From positions 1 to 64,000 of the forward strand of contig NZ_SJEE01000007.1 in assembly GCF_006937785.1 (NCBI RefSeq): a stretch of 64,000 bases of DNA, written 5' to 3'. Shown in pieces: positions 35,626-45,700 of the stretch. Each line of letters starts with the position of its first letter. Position 1 is the first letter of the stretch. Source of the DNA: Pseudanabaena sp. UWO311. GTDB lineage: Bacteria > Cyanobacteriota > Cyanobacteriia > Pseudanabaenales > Pseudanabaenaceae. The notes beneath the pieces were generated by a model, which saw nothing but the letters and a program-made list of their open reading frames with translations, was not told the origin of the DNA and searched no databases. Made by a program: the position numbers and the translations under genes.

Positions 35626-35665
35626 GGAAAAGCCCGTCATATGACGGGCTTTTCCTTTTTGATAA
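35616..35665. terminator. perfect 50-base palindrome, bidirectional terminator
   Basis: 35616-35640 is exactly complementary to 35641-35665, centred on ATAT, with AGCCCGTC cores. It lies between the convergent rpmJ and ketosynthase genes. Confidence 0.8.
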
Positions 35666-35690
35666 AGGTGAGAGATAGTACTTTGTGCTG

Positions 35691-38600
35691 TCATCTTGGA
35701 GCTTGTCGCGCTCTATGCAAGCATTTCTGTAATTTCTGCGCCAATATTTGCACCTGTGGCTCATGAAACATTGACATGTGATCGCCAGAGATAGTTTGGA
35801 TATCCAATCCACCTGCCGCTAACTTACCCCATCCCAGATCCCATTCTAGTTCTAGTGGCACAAAACCTACGCCTTGAACTGGTGAATCCTGTGTGTCAGC
35901 CCGAAACAAGGTTACCTTGTCTGGATAAGCTTGAATTATATATTTGTTCATTGCCTCTACACCAGCTTTTTCTAATGACTCCTCGATCGCAGATTGACGG
36001 AGATAAATCGGTAATTGCCATTGCATCCGTTGATAAAAACGTCGAGTAATTGCCTTTGTCCAATAGTTATACTTACCGATTAGCCATTCTTGCCATGCTG
36101 GAAATTTTTGGAAAAAATATATAAAGCCCATTTTTTTGAATTCTTGATAATGCAAAAAAATTCTCTTGTGAAAAGGTTGCCTAACTGTATTTGTGGATCT
36201 AATTTTGCCATCAAATAAAGCAAGTAAGGCGACTTTCTCACCTTGCTGATATAGTTGTTGAGACATCTCCCACACGATATGACTCCCAAAAGAATAGCCA
36301 CCAAAGAAATAAGGACCTTTGGGCTGCACTGTTCGCACAACTTGAATGTAGTCAGATGCTATTTCTTCGATGCTAGTGAGGGGAGGATGTATACCATCTA
36401 GGGCTCTTGGTTGCAGCCCATAAAAAGGCTGATCTGCACCCAAATATTTAGCAAGATCAGCGTATACGAGTACACTGCCACGAATACCAGAAACACAAAA
36501 TAAAGGAGGGTGTCTACCTTCTGTCCTAATTGGTATAAGGGTTGACCAATCTACACTTTGCTCCGATTGCTCTTGTTGATTTAGTTGGCTTAATGTCTGG
36601 GCAAGTTGAGCAATAGTTGGACATTGAAATAAAACAACAAGACTAAGATGAGATTTAAAAGCCTGTTCGACTTTGGCAAATAAGTCAACCGCAATGCTCG
36701 AAGTTCCACCGATATCGAAAAAGTTGTCATAGATGCCGATGGGTTTCATGTTGAAAACTTTTTCCCAAATAGTTGCTAATTTTTGCTCAATGCGATCTCG
36801 GGGGGCAACAAAATTGCTTTCTAAATCTTTTGCTGATTTTGTCTTGGTTGGATTCGTTATGGGTGTTTCAGCAACTGGGGGTGCTTCTGAACTATCTAAT
36901 TGAGAAGAAGGCTGCACCCAAAAAGATTGCCGCTCAAATGGATAAGATGGTAATGAGATTGGGACTAAATGAGAGCTAGCATATAAACTGCTCCAATCGA
37001 CTTGGACACCATGTACCCAAAGTTGAACAATTTGATCGCGTAAAAATTGATGTGTATTTGGTTCTATTTCTGGTAATGAAGAGAATCCAAAAGTAATTTG
37101 TTCTAGGGTAGATTCAGGATAATTTTGTTTAAGGACGCTGATCGAAATTTCTTGAGCCGAGAGAATTGACTTGAGAGACTGTTTTTTGTATTTTTTCTGG
37201 TTTGCTTTGCCACTAAATACTTGGCTTGACTGACTATCGCTAATAAATGCACTCAGTTTTTGCTGTAGGTCACCGATCTCATTTGCAATGATCGCAAGGC
37301 GATAGTTAAGCTGCGATCGCCGCATAGCCGTGACACAAATTTGGGCGATCGCGACTTCTGGATTTTCTTGCAAAAAATCATGATAATTAATTGCCATTTG
37401 CCGTAAAGCCTGTTCGGTCTTAGCGCTCAGAAGCAAAACATGGTAAGCACAATTAATCGATGAATTTGGATTGAGAATAGAAACTGAAGGTGCAGATTCT
37501 AAAACAACGTGAGCATTCGTTCCACCCATGCCAAAAGCACTTATACCTGCATATAGAGCTCCCTCTGGAGGTAAAGGAGTAAGAACGGTTGGTACTTGGA
37601 GAGATAGTTTATCAAATTCAATGTATGGATTTGGCATCTCGAAATGTAAATGGGCTGGGATTTGGCGATGGTGCAGGGTTAATGCGATCTTGATCAGCCC
37701 TGCAATTCCTGAAGCAGTTTCTGTATGACCAATATTTGTTTTCACCGTGCCAATTTGACATTTTTTATTGGCAGAATTTTCTAAGGAACTAGAGTTAAAT
37801 ACTCGTTCGATCGCTTTCATTTCCAATGCGTCGCCTATCAGCGTGCCAGTGGCGTGAGCTTCGAGATAGTGAATAGTAAGAGGATCGATCTCAGCTTGAT
37901 GATAAGCGCGACGCAATAGTGATTCCTGTGCTTGAAGATTGGGAGCAGTGAGTCCATTGCCTCGACCATTATGGTTAACTGCACTGCCACGAATCATTGC
38001 ATAAATGCGATCGCTATCCTTGATAGCTTCAGACAAGGGTTTAAGAACGACAATTCCCACACCTTCAGAACGCACATAACCATCGGCTTTTGCTGCAAAA
38101 GATTGACATCGGTGGTTTTTTGACAGTAATTCTGAGGAGCCTAGAGATATTCCTAAATTAGCAAAGATATTTATACCACCTGCCAAAGCAAGAGAACTTT
38201 GACCAGACCAAATACTTTGGCAAGCTAGATCGACAGCAACTAATGCGGATGAACAAGTAGTATTAATTGGGATACTTGCACCTTGCAAATCGAAGTAATG
38301 AGAAATGCGGTTAATGGCGATCGCATCACTTGTGCCAGTAGATATACAAGCGATTTGGTCGCCGCCTGTTTGCAAAAGTGCTTCATAATTATTTGCTGAA
38401 ATGCCAATAAACGCACCAGTTTGACTACCTCTAATTTGCTCTGGATTTATGGCGGCATCTTCTAGGGCTTCCCAACTCACTTCTAACAATAGTCGCTGCT
38501 GCGGGTCCATCGCCACTACCTCACTTGCAGAAAACCCAAAAAAATCTGCATCAAATTGATCGACTCCATCCAAAAATCCGCACCATCGTCCATTTATGGC

Positions 38601-38768
38601 TTCAAGCGCAGCGTCATCAAAGCTGCTAAAAGGATACAGTTGACGGCGATCTCTAGGCATGGGTGCGATCGCATCTACGCCATCGCGCAGTAATTGCCAG
38701 AATGCTGCAACTCCTCTAGCCTGTGGAAAACGGCAGCCAATACCAATAATTGCGATCGGTTCTCTCAT
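35691..38768 (-). CDS. KS-ACP-TE polyketide synthase without acyltransferase
   Basis: A 1025-residue protein starting MREPIAIIGIGCRF; the ATG overlaps the P450 stop as ATGA. Domains: ketosynthase (about 1-425) with Cys 172 (NTTCSSALV), His 305 (EAHATGT) and His 348 (NIGHTE); a KS-to-AT linker (about 440-520); then, with no AT domain, a remnant linker QLWVHGVQVDWSSLY ... LPSYPFERQSFW that normally follows AT; a carrier domain (about 655-730) with Ser 689 in DNFFDIGGTSS; and a thioesterase (about 745-1025) with Ser 825 in GGYSFGSH and His in SGDHMSMF. Probably extends and releases an ACP-bound acyl chain. Malonyl loading must come in trans, for example from FabD, or the KS does not extend. Confidence 0.92.
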   Translation of the reverse strand: MREPIAIIGIGCRFPQARGVAAFWQLLRDGVDAIAPMPRDRRQLYPFSSFDDAALEAINGRWCGFLDGVDQFDADFFGFSASEVVAMDPQQRLLLEVSWEALEDAAINPEQIRGSQTGAFIGISANNYEALLQTGGDQIACISTGTSDAIAINRISHYFDLQGASIPINTTCSSALVAVDLACQSIWSGQSSLALAGGINIFANLGISLGSSELLSKNHRCQSFAAKADGYVRSEGVGIVVLKPLSEAIKDSDRIYAMIRGSAVNHNGRGNGLTAPNLQAQESLLRRAYHQAEIDPLTIHYLEAHATGTLIGDALEMKAIERVFNSSSLENSANKKCQIGTVKTNIGHTETASGIAGLIKIALTLHHRQIPAHLHFEMPNPYIEFDKLSLQVPTVLTPLPPEGALYAGISAFGMGGTNAHVVLESAPSVSILNPNSSINCAYHVLLLSAKTEQALRQMAINYHDFLQENPEVAIAQICVTAMRRSQLNYRLAIIANEIGDLQQKLSAFISDSQSSQVFSGKANQKKYKKQSLKSILSAQEISISVLKQNYPESTLEQITFGFSSLPEIEPNTHQFLRDQIVQLWVHGVQVDWSSLYASSHLVPISLPSYPFERQSFWVQPSSQLDSSEAPPVAETPITNPTKTKSAKDLESNFVAPRDRIEQKLATIWEKVFNMKPIGIYDNFFDIGGTSSIAVDLFAKVEQAFKSHLSLVVLFQCPTIAQLAQTLSQLNQQEQSEQSVDWSTLIPIRTEGRHPPLFCVSGIRGSVLVYADLAKYLGADQPFYGLQPRALDGIHPPLTSIEEIASDYIQVVRTVQPKGPYFFGGYSFGSHIVWEMSQQLYQQGEKVALLALFDGKIRSTNTVRQPFHKRIFLHYQEFKKMGFIYFFQKFPAWQEWLIGKYNYWTKAITRRFYQRMQWQLPIYLRQSAIEESLEKAGVEAMNKYIIQAYPDKVTLFRADTQDSPVQGVGFVPLELEWDLGWGKLAAGGLDIQTISGDHMSMFHEPQVQILAQKLQKCLHRARQAPR

Positions 38769-39994
38769 GATGCTAAAAATTTTACAGGTAAAGTTTTCAA
38801 ACCCCTCAAAGTGATGCTTTCCCGCCACTGAAGTTCAGGATTGCTCTCATTTTTTAATCTTAAATGAGGATAGCGCTGGATCAAACTCCCGATCGCAATC
38901 TGACCCTGAACCCTTGCTGAAGCTGCGCCTAAGCAGTAATGTAGCCCACCGCCAAATGGCAAATTATAATTACGACGATGAAAATTAATTTGATCGGGAT
39001 CGGGGAAAATTTCGCGATCGCGATTTGCCGCACCGAGACACAAAATCACTTTATCGCCAGTATGAATAGTTTTACCTCCATACTCAAAATCTTCAGTAGC
39101 AAGGCGGGCAATCACCTGCACAGGGCTATCAAATCGCATTAACTCTTCGATCGCAGCGGGGATCAAATTCGGGTTTTGCTGTAATTCGGCTAAAGCTTGA
39201 GGATGCTGTAAAAGGGCGAGAACGCTATTACCGATCAGGCTTTTAGTGGTTTCTTGTCCCACAATCAACAGCATGATACAAAAGCCTAAAATTTCATCTT
39301 CATTCAGTTGTGTGCCTTGCTCCCTAGCCTCTAGGAGTTGTCCCAATAGTCCTGATGGTTTCGTAGCCATCAGGTTAATCAGATATTCTCGCGCCTCGAT
39401 CGCAATTTCGTTTTGTTTCTGATAGCCACTTAGGGACATCGGTTGATCGAATACAAAAAACAAATCGTAAGACCAACGCATTAGCTTGTCATGATCTTCC
39501 AATGGCAAACCAAGAATTTGCGTGACGCTCATTGCAGGGAGAGGTTCGGCAAAATCAATCATAATGTCGATTTCGCCATTATTTTGACGAGCTTTCTGCT
39601 CTGCTTGCACGAGTATGCGATCTACTAATTCTGCGATCGCAGGTCGTCTGGTTTCGATCATGCTTGGGGAAAAAGATTTGGCAACTAAACTTTTAAGTTT
39701 GGTATGGTGCGGTGGTTCTAGAAAAAACAGCCAGTTTTCGATCGTTTGCGCCAAGGCTGTAAAATTGCCCTGCTTAAGGTATTGGCTTTTTTGTCTTAAC
39801 CGCATTGGTAGATCGTCAACGTGCAGTTCTGGGGCTTTGAGTAATGCATCAACATCGTGATGGCGGGTGACTACCCAAGCTTGCATAAAACTCCAATGAA
39901 TTGGATCGTTATCACGTAACCATTCATAAATGGGATAGGGATTAGCATGAAAATCTGGAGAAAATGGATCGAACCTGAATTTGTTTGTTGTCAT
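38765..39994 (-). CDS. cytochrome P450
   Basis: A 409-residue soluble bacterial-type P450. Seen: I-helix segment IVGQETTKSLIGN (oxygen-activating GQETT), K-helix ExxR in EELMRF, ...R..FPDPDQINFHRR, and the haem loop NLPFGGGLHYCLGAASARV with thiolate Cys 354. It lies between FAAL-ACP and KS-ACP-TE, translationally coupled to the latter by ATGA. The likely substrate is the acyl chain carried by one of the cluster's carrier domains, to be hydroxylated, epoxidised or desaturated. Needs separate ferredoxin and reductase, not encoded here. Confidence 0.95.
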   Translation of the reverse strand: MTTNKFRFDPFSPDFHANPYPIYEWLRDNDPIHWSFMQAWVVTRHHDVDALLKAPELHVDDLPMRLRQKSQYLKQGNFTALAQTIENWLFFLEPPHHTKLKSLVAKSFSPSMIETRRPAIAELVDRILVQAEQKARQNNGEIDIMIDFAEPLPAMSVTQILGLPLEDHDKLMRWSYDLFFVFDQPMSLSGYQKQNEIAIEAREYLINLMATKPSGLLGQLLEAREQGTQLNEDEILGFCIMLLIVGQETTKSLIGNSVLALLQHPQALAELQQNPNLIPAAIEELMRFDSPVQVIARLATEDFEYGGKTIHTGDKVILCLGAANRDREIFPDPDQINFHRRNYNLPFGGGLHYCLGAASARVQGQIAIGSLIQRYPHLRLKNESNPELQWRESITLRGLKTLPVKFLAS

Positions 39995-40020
39995 GTAAGT
40001 ACCCGTACAAAATTAATTAT

Positions 40021-40069
40021 CCAAATTTATAAGGTTTTGCCCCTGCGGGGTGCGATCTTGCAAATTTGG
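40021..40069 (-). promoter_or_regulatory. intercistronic hairpin between FAAL and P450
   Basis: CCAAATTT (40021-40028) pairs with AAATTTGG (40062-40069), with inner GCCCC-TGC-GGGGT. In the 80-base gap between two genes of the cluster; may adjust expression of P450 and KS relative to FAAL. Confidence 0.4.
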
Positions 40070-40074
40070 GTTTG

Positions 40075-42120
40075 TCAATTCAACTCAATTAAATATGCTG
40101 CTAACTCCGTGATTGTGGGATATTCCCAAAATAAAGTTGGCATTAGTTTTTGCTCAAGCCAATCAGATAAGTCGGCGGTGAGATTGAGCAAAACTGATGA
40201 ATCAAGTCCGAAGCGAGAAATCGCTTCATCGATATCAATCTCATCTGGATCAAGATTGGCGAGTTGACTAAGACGATTCACGATCCATTCAGCGATGGAT
40301 TCTTCCGTCAATTCAGCTTTAAGTGTAATCGGGACAGAAGATTCTAAATTTTCTGCCTTTGGTAGTTTCCATTGACCAACTATATCAAGGCTATTTGCTA
40401 AAAACTGTTGTCGGCAAGCCTGACGCTGAATCTTGCCGCTTGAGGTTTTGGGAATACTTGCGGGTTTGATCAGCGCGATCGCATATACCGAAATTTCATG
40501 TTGTTCCGATACCGCTTGTCTGATTGCTGTGATGATTCCCTCAACATCGAGTTCCCGTAATGCAGTTCTTTCTACTTCTTGCATAATCACCAAGCACTCT
40601 TGACAATCAACATCGATCGCAAAAGCTGCACCAGCATCAATCCGCAATGCAGGATGACTGTTTTGAACAGTCAATTCAATATCTTGCGGATAGTGATTGC
40701 GACCCCAAAGGATCAGCAAATCTTTGAGCCGTCCTGTCACAAAAAGTTCTCCATCGCGCATGAAGCCTAAATCGCCAGTACGAAGCCAATTCACTTGGTC
40801 GTTGGATTGACTATCTACAAGTTGAGCTTGAAATGTGGCTCTAGTCACTTCTGGTTGCTGCCAATATCCTAGAGCCACACTACTGCCTGACAACCAAATT
40901 TCACCAACTTGATCGGGTGGGCATTTTATATGTGTTTCTGGATTAGCGATCGCAATTTTAGTATTCAGCCAAGCTTTGCCGACCCCGACAAAATGTTTTG
41001 CATTTGGATCAGTATCAGCCACGGTTACAACTTGTTTTTGTTCAAGCGCTGGGGATGCGATCGCGCAATAAACTGGCTCAGCATTAACTACACCTCCCGA
41101 AATCATCAGCGTTGATTCTGCCATGCCGTAGCAGGGATAGAAAAATTTTGACTGGAATCCTAATGGCTGAAATTTGCTAGCAAATTGCTCTAATGTTGAT
41201 CGCCTAATTGGTTCTGCCCCTGTATAAGCACTTTGCCAACAACTTAGATCGATTTGCGTTTGATTAATTTGTTCTGGACTAATTTTGCGGACACACAACT
41301 CATAGCCTTGATTTGGTCCCCCACAATGAGTTGCTCGATAGTGCGAAATTGCCTCTAGCCAGCGCATTGGCTTTTGCAAAAAAGCCCCTGGCGACATTAA
41401 TACCCCCCCAAAGCCCGTATATATGGGCTGAATAATGCTATCTATTAGCCCCATGTCATGAAAGTTTGGCAACCAACTCACCGAAACACTACTTTGGTCT
41501 AGCTCAAAAGCTGTCTGAATATAAGCAGAATTATGTATGAGATTTTGATGACTGACCATCACGCCCTTAGGATGCCCCGTCGAGCCAGAGGTATATTGCA
41601 AAAAGGCAAGACTGTCTGGCTTTAGCTCTGGGCGTTGCCACTGCATTGCCAAATCGGGTGACAGGCGATCGCTAGCCATCCATTGCACAACTGGCAAATC
41701 TGGAAAACTCAACCATGACTGCTGCAAACTATCTAATAGTGCTGATGTCGTCAGTACCACAGCAGGTTGAGCATCGTTAACAATTGCCCTTAGGCGCGAC
41801 TGCATTTGAGCCCGTTTAGGAGGTGGAACAGGAACCGCGATCGCGCCTGCATAAAGGCAACCAAAAAAAGCACTAATAAATTCAAGTCCTGATGGATAGC
41901 ACAATAATACTCGTGAACCTGCTGGTACTAGATCTTGCAGTTGCGCAGCAACTGCTCTTGCTTGTAAATCCAGATCTTGATAACTCATAGGAAATACATC
42001 TAACTCTCCGTCCACTAAAAATGTAAACGCATTTTGACTGGACTGATTTTGGGATCGCAATTGGAGACAATCTACTAAATCAGAAAAATTAGTACGGCTC
42101 ATCTTATGAGTTACCTGCAT
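40075..42120 (-). CDS. fatty acyl-AMP ligase fused to an acyl carrier protein
   Basis: A 681-residue two-domain protein. The ANL domain (about 1-580) has the P-loop motif LQYTSGSTGHPKGVMVSHQN, GMAESTL, W-LRTGDLGFM and the C-terminal Lys in PKTSSGKIQRQA. The domain is of the FAAL subclass (long-chain acyl-AMP made, then passed to a carrier protein rather than CoA), consistent with the FAAL-like N-terminal form YPSGLEFISAFFGCLYAGAIAVP and the fused carrier. The carrier domain (about 600-681) has FGLDSSVLLNLT with the phosphopantetheine Ser. First gene of the minus-strand cluster with P450 and KS-ACP-TE. Confidence 0.93.
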   Translation of the reverse strand: MQVTHKMSRTNFSDLVDCLQLRSQNQSSQNAFTFLVDGELDVFPMSYQDLDLQARAVAAQLQDLVPAGSRVLLCYPSGLEFISAFFGCLYAGAIAVPVPPPKRAQMQSRLRAIVNDAQPAVVLTTSALLDSLQQSWLSFPDLPVVQWMASDRLSPDLAMQWQRPELKPDSLAFLQYTSGSTGHPKGVMVSHQNLIHNSAYIQTAFELDQSSVSVSWLPNFHDMGLIDSIIQPIYTGFGGVLMSPGAFLQKPMRWLEAISHYRATHCGGPNQGYELCVRKISPEQINQTQIDLSCWQSAYTGAEPIRRSTLEQFASKFQPLGFQSKFFYPCYGMAESTLMISGGVVNAEPVYCAIASPALEQKQVVTVADTDPNAKHFVGVGKAWLNTKIAIANPETHIKCPPDQVGEIWLSGSSVALGYWQQPEVTRATFQAQLVDSQSNDQVNWLRTGDLGFMRDGELFVTGRLKDLLILWGRNHYPQDIELTVQNSHPALRIDAGAAFAIDVDCQECLVIMQEVERTALRELDVEGIITAIRQAVSEQHEISVYAIALIKPASIPKTSSGKIQRQACRQQFLANSLDIVGQWKLPKAENLESSVPITLKAELTEESIAEWIVNRLSQLANLDPDEIDIDEAISRFGLDSSVLLNLTADLSDWLEQKLMPTLFWEYPTITELAAYLIELN

Positions 42121-42184
42121 TGATAGACTAAATAATTTATTGTTAGGGCTGTGCGATTTAATAAAGATCCAAATATAAAACCAT

Positions 42185-42217
42185 AATTAGTGGGGTGGCG
42201 AAGCCACCCCACTAATT
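42185..42217. terminator. perfect 15-bp hairpin with GAA loop
   Basis: AATTAGTGGGGTGGC and complement around GAA. Upstream of the FAAL gene, thus ahead of the lipid cluster. Confidence 0.6.
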
Positions 42218-42315
42218 CTTTAAAATCTTGAATGGTACTTTATCTATTTGCTTGTCCTTTACCACAAATTATACGAACAATAGTAGTGCAAATTTTGCTT
42301 AGGACAGGCATAAAG

Positions 42316-42362
42316 CCCAAAAGATAGTGCTGCGGGCAAAGCCCGCAGCACTATCTTTTGGG
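42316..42362. terminator. perfect 22-bp hairpin with AAA loop
   Basis: Arms 42316-42337 and 42341-42362, ends CCC/GGG, core GCTGCGGGC. Preceded by CTTAGGACA, shared with the flanks of the 2469 and 6443 hairpins. Confidence 0.7.
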
Positions 42363-42430
42363 TAGGCTTCTTATCTCACTCTTACCTGAAAACGGATGAA
42401 CTCTTAGGAACTTAGTTGGAGTGCCTCATG

Positions 42431-42646
42431 CTAAGGGGATACTATAGTACAGGCGATCGCACTTCTTAAATATTGGGTATTAGCTATGAGCCAATTTGGA
42501 ACATTATCATTAGATATAGCTGTATCTGCTCCATCCACAAATCCATTGATCTGAATGTTGTTAATCGCTATAATCCTTTTCACTAGATTAAGCCCTAGCA
42601 CACCTGTACCAGTAGTCGTGATTTGATAATCTTCAATTAAAGATAA
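42431..42646 (-). pseudogene. remnant of a DUF11-type surface protein gene
   Basis: No start codon. On the minus strand an open stretch ending at TAG 42433-42431 reads ...LGLNLVKRIIAINNIQINGF then VDGADTAISNDNVPNWLIAN. It is clearly related to LVKRITRINNIDITGFDDG near the end of the intact 1397-residue protein next to it, including the 'NxxW(L/P)' part that follows. A TGA lies just upstream in frame. So this is a decayed copy of the last unit, left by duplication or loss of a paralogue. Confidence 0.75.
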
Positions 42647-42674
42647 TCAACGATTTTATGTTATTTATCAAAAA
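42642..42674. repeat. 33-base dispersed repeat, copy 2
   Basis: Copy of 35593-35625, differing at two bases. Followed at once by the terminator palindrome of the DUF11 gene. Confidence 0.75.
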
Positions 42675-42704
42675 CAAAAAGCGGCGCGATCGCGCCGCTT
42701 TTTG
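42675..42704 (-). terminator. 30-base perfect palindrome, terminator of the DUF11 operon
   Basis: CAAAAAGCGGCGCGATCGCGCCGC... ; self-complementary and centred on a GCGATCGC (HIP1) site, 5 bases after the last gene's stop, with T5 on each strand. Confidence 0.8.
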
Positions 42705-42708
42705 TTGT

Positions 42709-45700
42709 CTAACGAACTCTTACTCTAAATCTCACAAATCCATAGGAGGTTGGAGGTGTTCCAGCGGCTGTAGCATTGGGGACAACAGGGAATGTGGGCG
42801 CTCCTGTGGTGCGGGTGACATTAACAGCCACAATACCGTTGGCATTGCTGGTAATTGAAGCGGCAGGATTATTAGGATCAGGGCATCTCTCTAGTCCTGC
42901 TGCCGCAGGTACTTCGCCTAAAGCAGGATCGTAGTATCGACCGCGATCGGGTAAATCGTTAGCACCTGTTAGAAATCGGCGATCGCCTAATGTCGTACCT
43001 GTCTGTAAGACAATACCTAGATCCACAGATGATCCGCCGTCAGTGGGAGTAGAACCATTAAAAGCATTGGCTATAAAGCTAGTATTAGCAGGAACTGGAT
43101 CGCAAATCCTTAAATTGCCTGCATTGCTTTGACCGCGATTTAGGTAATAGATTGTGTACTCCACATCATCCTGAGGTCGTACATTAGGTTGACTGATCAC
43201 TCCACGCAAAGAATCGGAAGTTGGACTTGGCCATCTAGCATCATTGTCATCTGTACCAGGACCATCGTCAAAACCAGTAATGTCAATGTTGTTAATTCGC
43301 GTAATCCGCTTGACCAAAATTACTTCGGGAGGTAGGACGGTAGATGTAATGACTAAGTCCGCAGTTGCGGGACCATTGGAAGTTGTCGTACCACCGCCAA
43401 TAGTGGTTTGTATGGTTGCTTGCACATTTGCAGTAGGGATAGTGTTGGTATAGGTATTTGCAATATTGGAAACCACATCTATCGCCGCAGTGCAGGTCGT
43501 ATTGAAAGGCAGCTCAAAGCCTTGCAAGGTAAAGGTTGTTTCTCCTCCGCCCAATGCTGGGTTAAACACGCCATTGGTACAAGTGGTAGTGGCATTTGGC
43601 GTACCTGCTACCCGCACGTTTGCTGGTAAGTCATCTGTAAACCGAATATTGTTCAAAGGACCACCCAGCTCGCCTGTAGTTTGACGGTTTTGGATGGTTA
43701 CAGTCAGACGGCTAATCTGACCACCTGCAACCGAGTTTGGGAGAAAATCCTTGGAAACGTTAAGAGCAGGCAATGCGTTAAGGGTCGCTGATGCAGCGGC
43801 TGAGTTAGTAGTACCCTCACGAGTAACAATGCTATTGGCTGGCAATGTATTGGTACGGTTACCTGCCGTATTCCGAGTAGTACGGATAGTGATCGTACAG
43901 GTTGCGCCAGCATTGAGAGTACCGCCGACTAAGCCAAATTCGTTGACTCCCAAGGTTGCAGCACCTACAAAACCTGCTGGTCTAGCCCCTCCTGGCAATA
44001 ATACCGTCCCACCACAAGTAGTTGTGGCAGTAGGAGTAGGAAATACTAAAATTTCCGTAGCCATCGTGTCTACAAACGCCAAATTTGTCGCGGTAATACC
44101 ACCCACTCCAGGATTAGCGATCGTGATTGTTAAGACCGAGGGATCTCCGACAGAGTTTAATGCATTTGGGGCAAATGATTTATTGATCGTCAAGTCATTG
44201 ATAACACGATTGAGGGTTCCACTAATTACTGCAGGATTAGAGAAGCTTTGTGCAGTTGTAACAGAGTTTACTGGCAGTGTGTTTGTAAAAGTATTACCAC
44301 CTGTACCATCAATCGTGACATCAAAGGATACTGTACAAATCCCATCAACACCACCCACTGCTGCGGGTAACGTGCCACCTGAGAAGGTAAAAGTCCTAGC
44401 ACCGATCGCGCTAAAAGCACCACCTGCACAAGTAGTCTGAAAGTTAGGAACAGTAGCAATAATCGTATTCGTCTGCACCCAGCTATCCGTAAAAGTCAGA
44501 TTAGTGAGAGCAATGTCTTCTGTGTTATTGAATTGAATTGTGGCTCTGGATGTACCATTGGCACTTACAGAAGGAGATTGAAAGGTTTTCGTACCACTGA
44601 GAGGCGAAATCACTACTAAGTTAGCTGTGGGCAGAGTGGCTGGCTCACCTTCATTATTGCTAAACGCGGTTGGAGTATTGCTATAGGTTTGGGGAGTGGG
44701 GAAGGCGGCAAAGGTTTGAACTATCTCAATTACATCAAATCGCAGTAGGCAGCTAGCACTAGCAGCAATACCACCTCCAGTGAGGGAAACACTCGTACTA
44801 CCCGCAATTGGTGTAAACGTTCCACCGCAAGTATTGGATGAGTTAGGAGGAGTGGCAACCTGTAAATTGGCAGGTAGAGGATCAGTGATTGCTACATTCG
44901 TGAGAGGTTCTGCGACACCCGCCAGACTGCGGCGGTTATTGGTGATCGTAATGGTTACTTGAGAAGGTCTACCACGACCAACTGGAGTGGGAGCAAAGAC
45001 CTTGGCAACGTTAACCCGCGAAGCGGCTGTCAATCTACCTTCAGTATTAGTGACACCATTGCTATCTAAACCGTCATTGTTAGCAATAGAGTTATTGGCA
45101 ATAATGTTGTCAAAGGTAGTACCTACAGGAGTAACTGATGGAGCAAAGACATCAAAAGAGAATGAACAAGTGGCTCCTGCTGCGATCGTTCCACCTGATA
45201 AGATAACCGAAGTACTACCTGCGGTTGCTGTAAGTGTTGGCGCACCACAGCCAGTGGAAGTGGGATTTGGCGAAGTAGCAACCACTAGTTGCTGCCCACC
45301 GCCCGTTGGTAGATTGTCAGTATAGTTAACGCCTGTCGCTGGAATAGGAGATCTATTTTGTACTGTGATCGTAACGCGAGTAGTGCTTCCAGGCGCAATT
45401 AAGTTAGGGCTATAGGATTTAGCAACATTAAGTCCCGCAATGACACTAAAGGGATTAGTCGCATTAGCAGGTGGTACACGTACTTGATCGTTACTAAAGT
45501 TGGTAATGCGATCAATTATGTTAGTTCCCGTATTCTCTGCTTCAGGGAGAGGAAGATTTCCGATCGCCCCAGTTATAGTACGAACATCTACTTGGATCGT
45601 GCAAGTTCCGAGAGCGTTAGTAACAGGATCAGATGCAGGGACGATCGCAGCAGCCCCCAAATTAGCAGTGTTAAGAGTAAAGGTAGTAGAACCAGCAGTG

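Noticed and set aside
43751-44440. 229-codon plus-strand frame inside the DUF11 gene
   Set aside because: Antisense frame created by the biased codons of the repeats; Val/Pro/Ala-rich and without homologous motifs.
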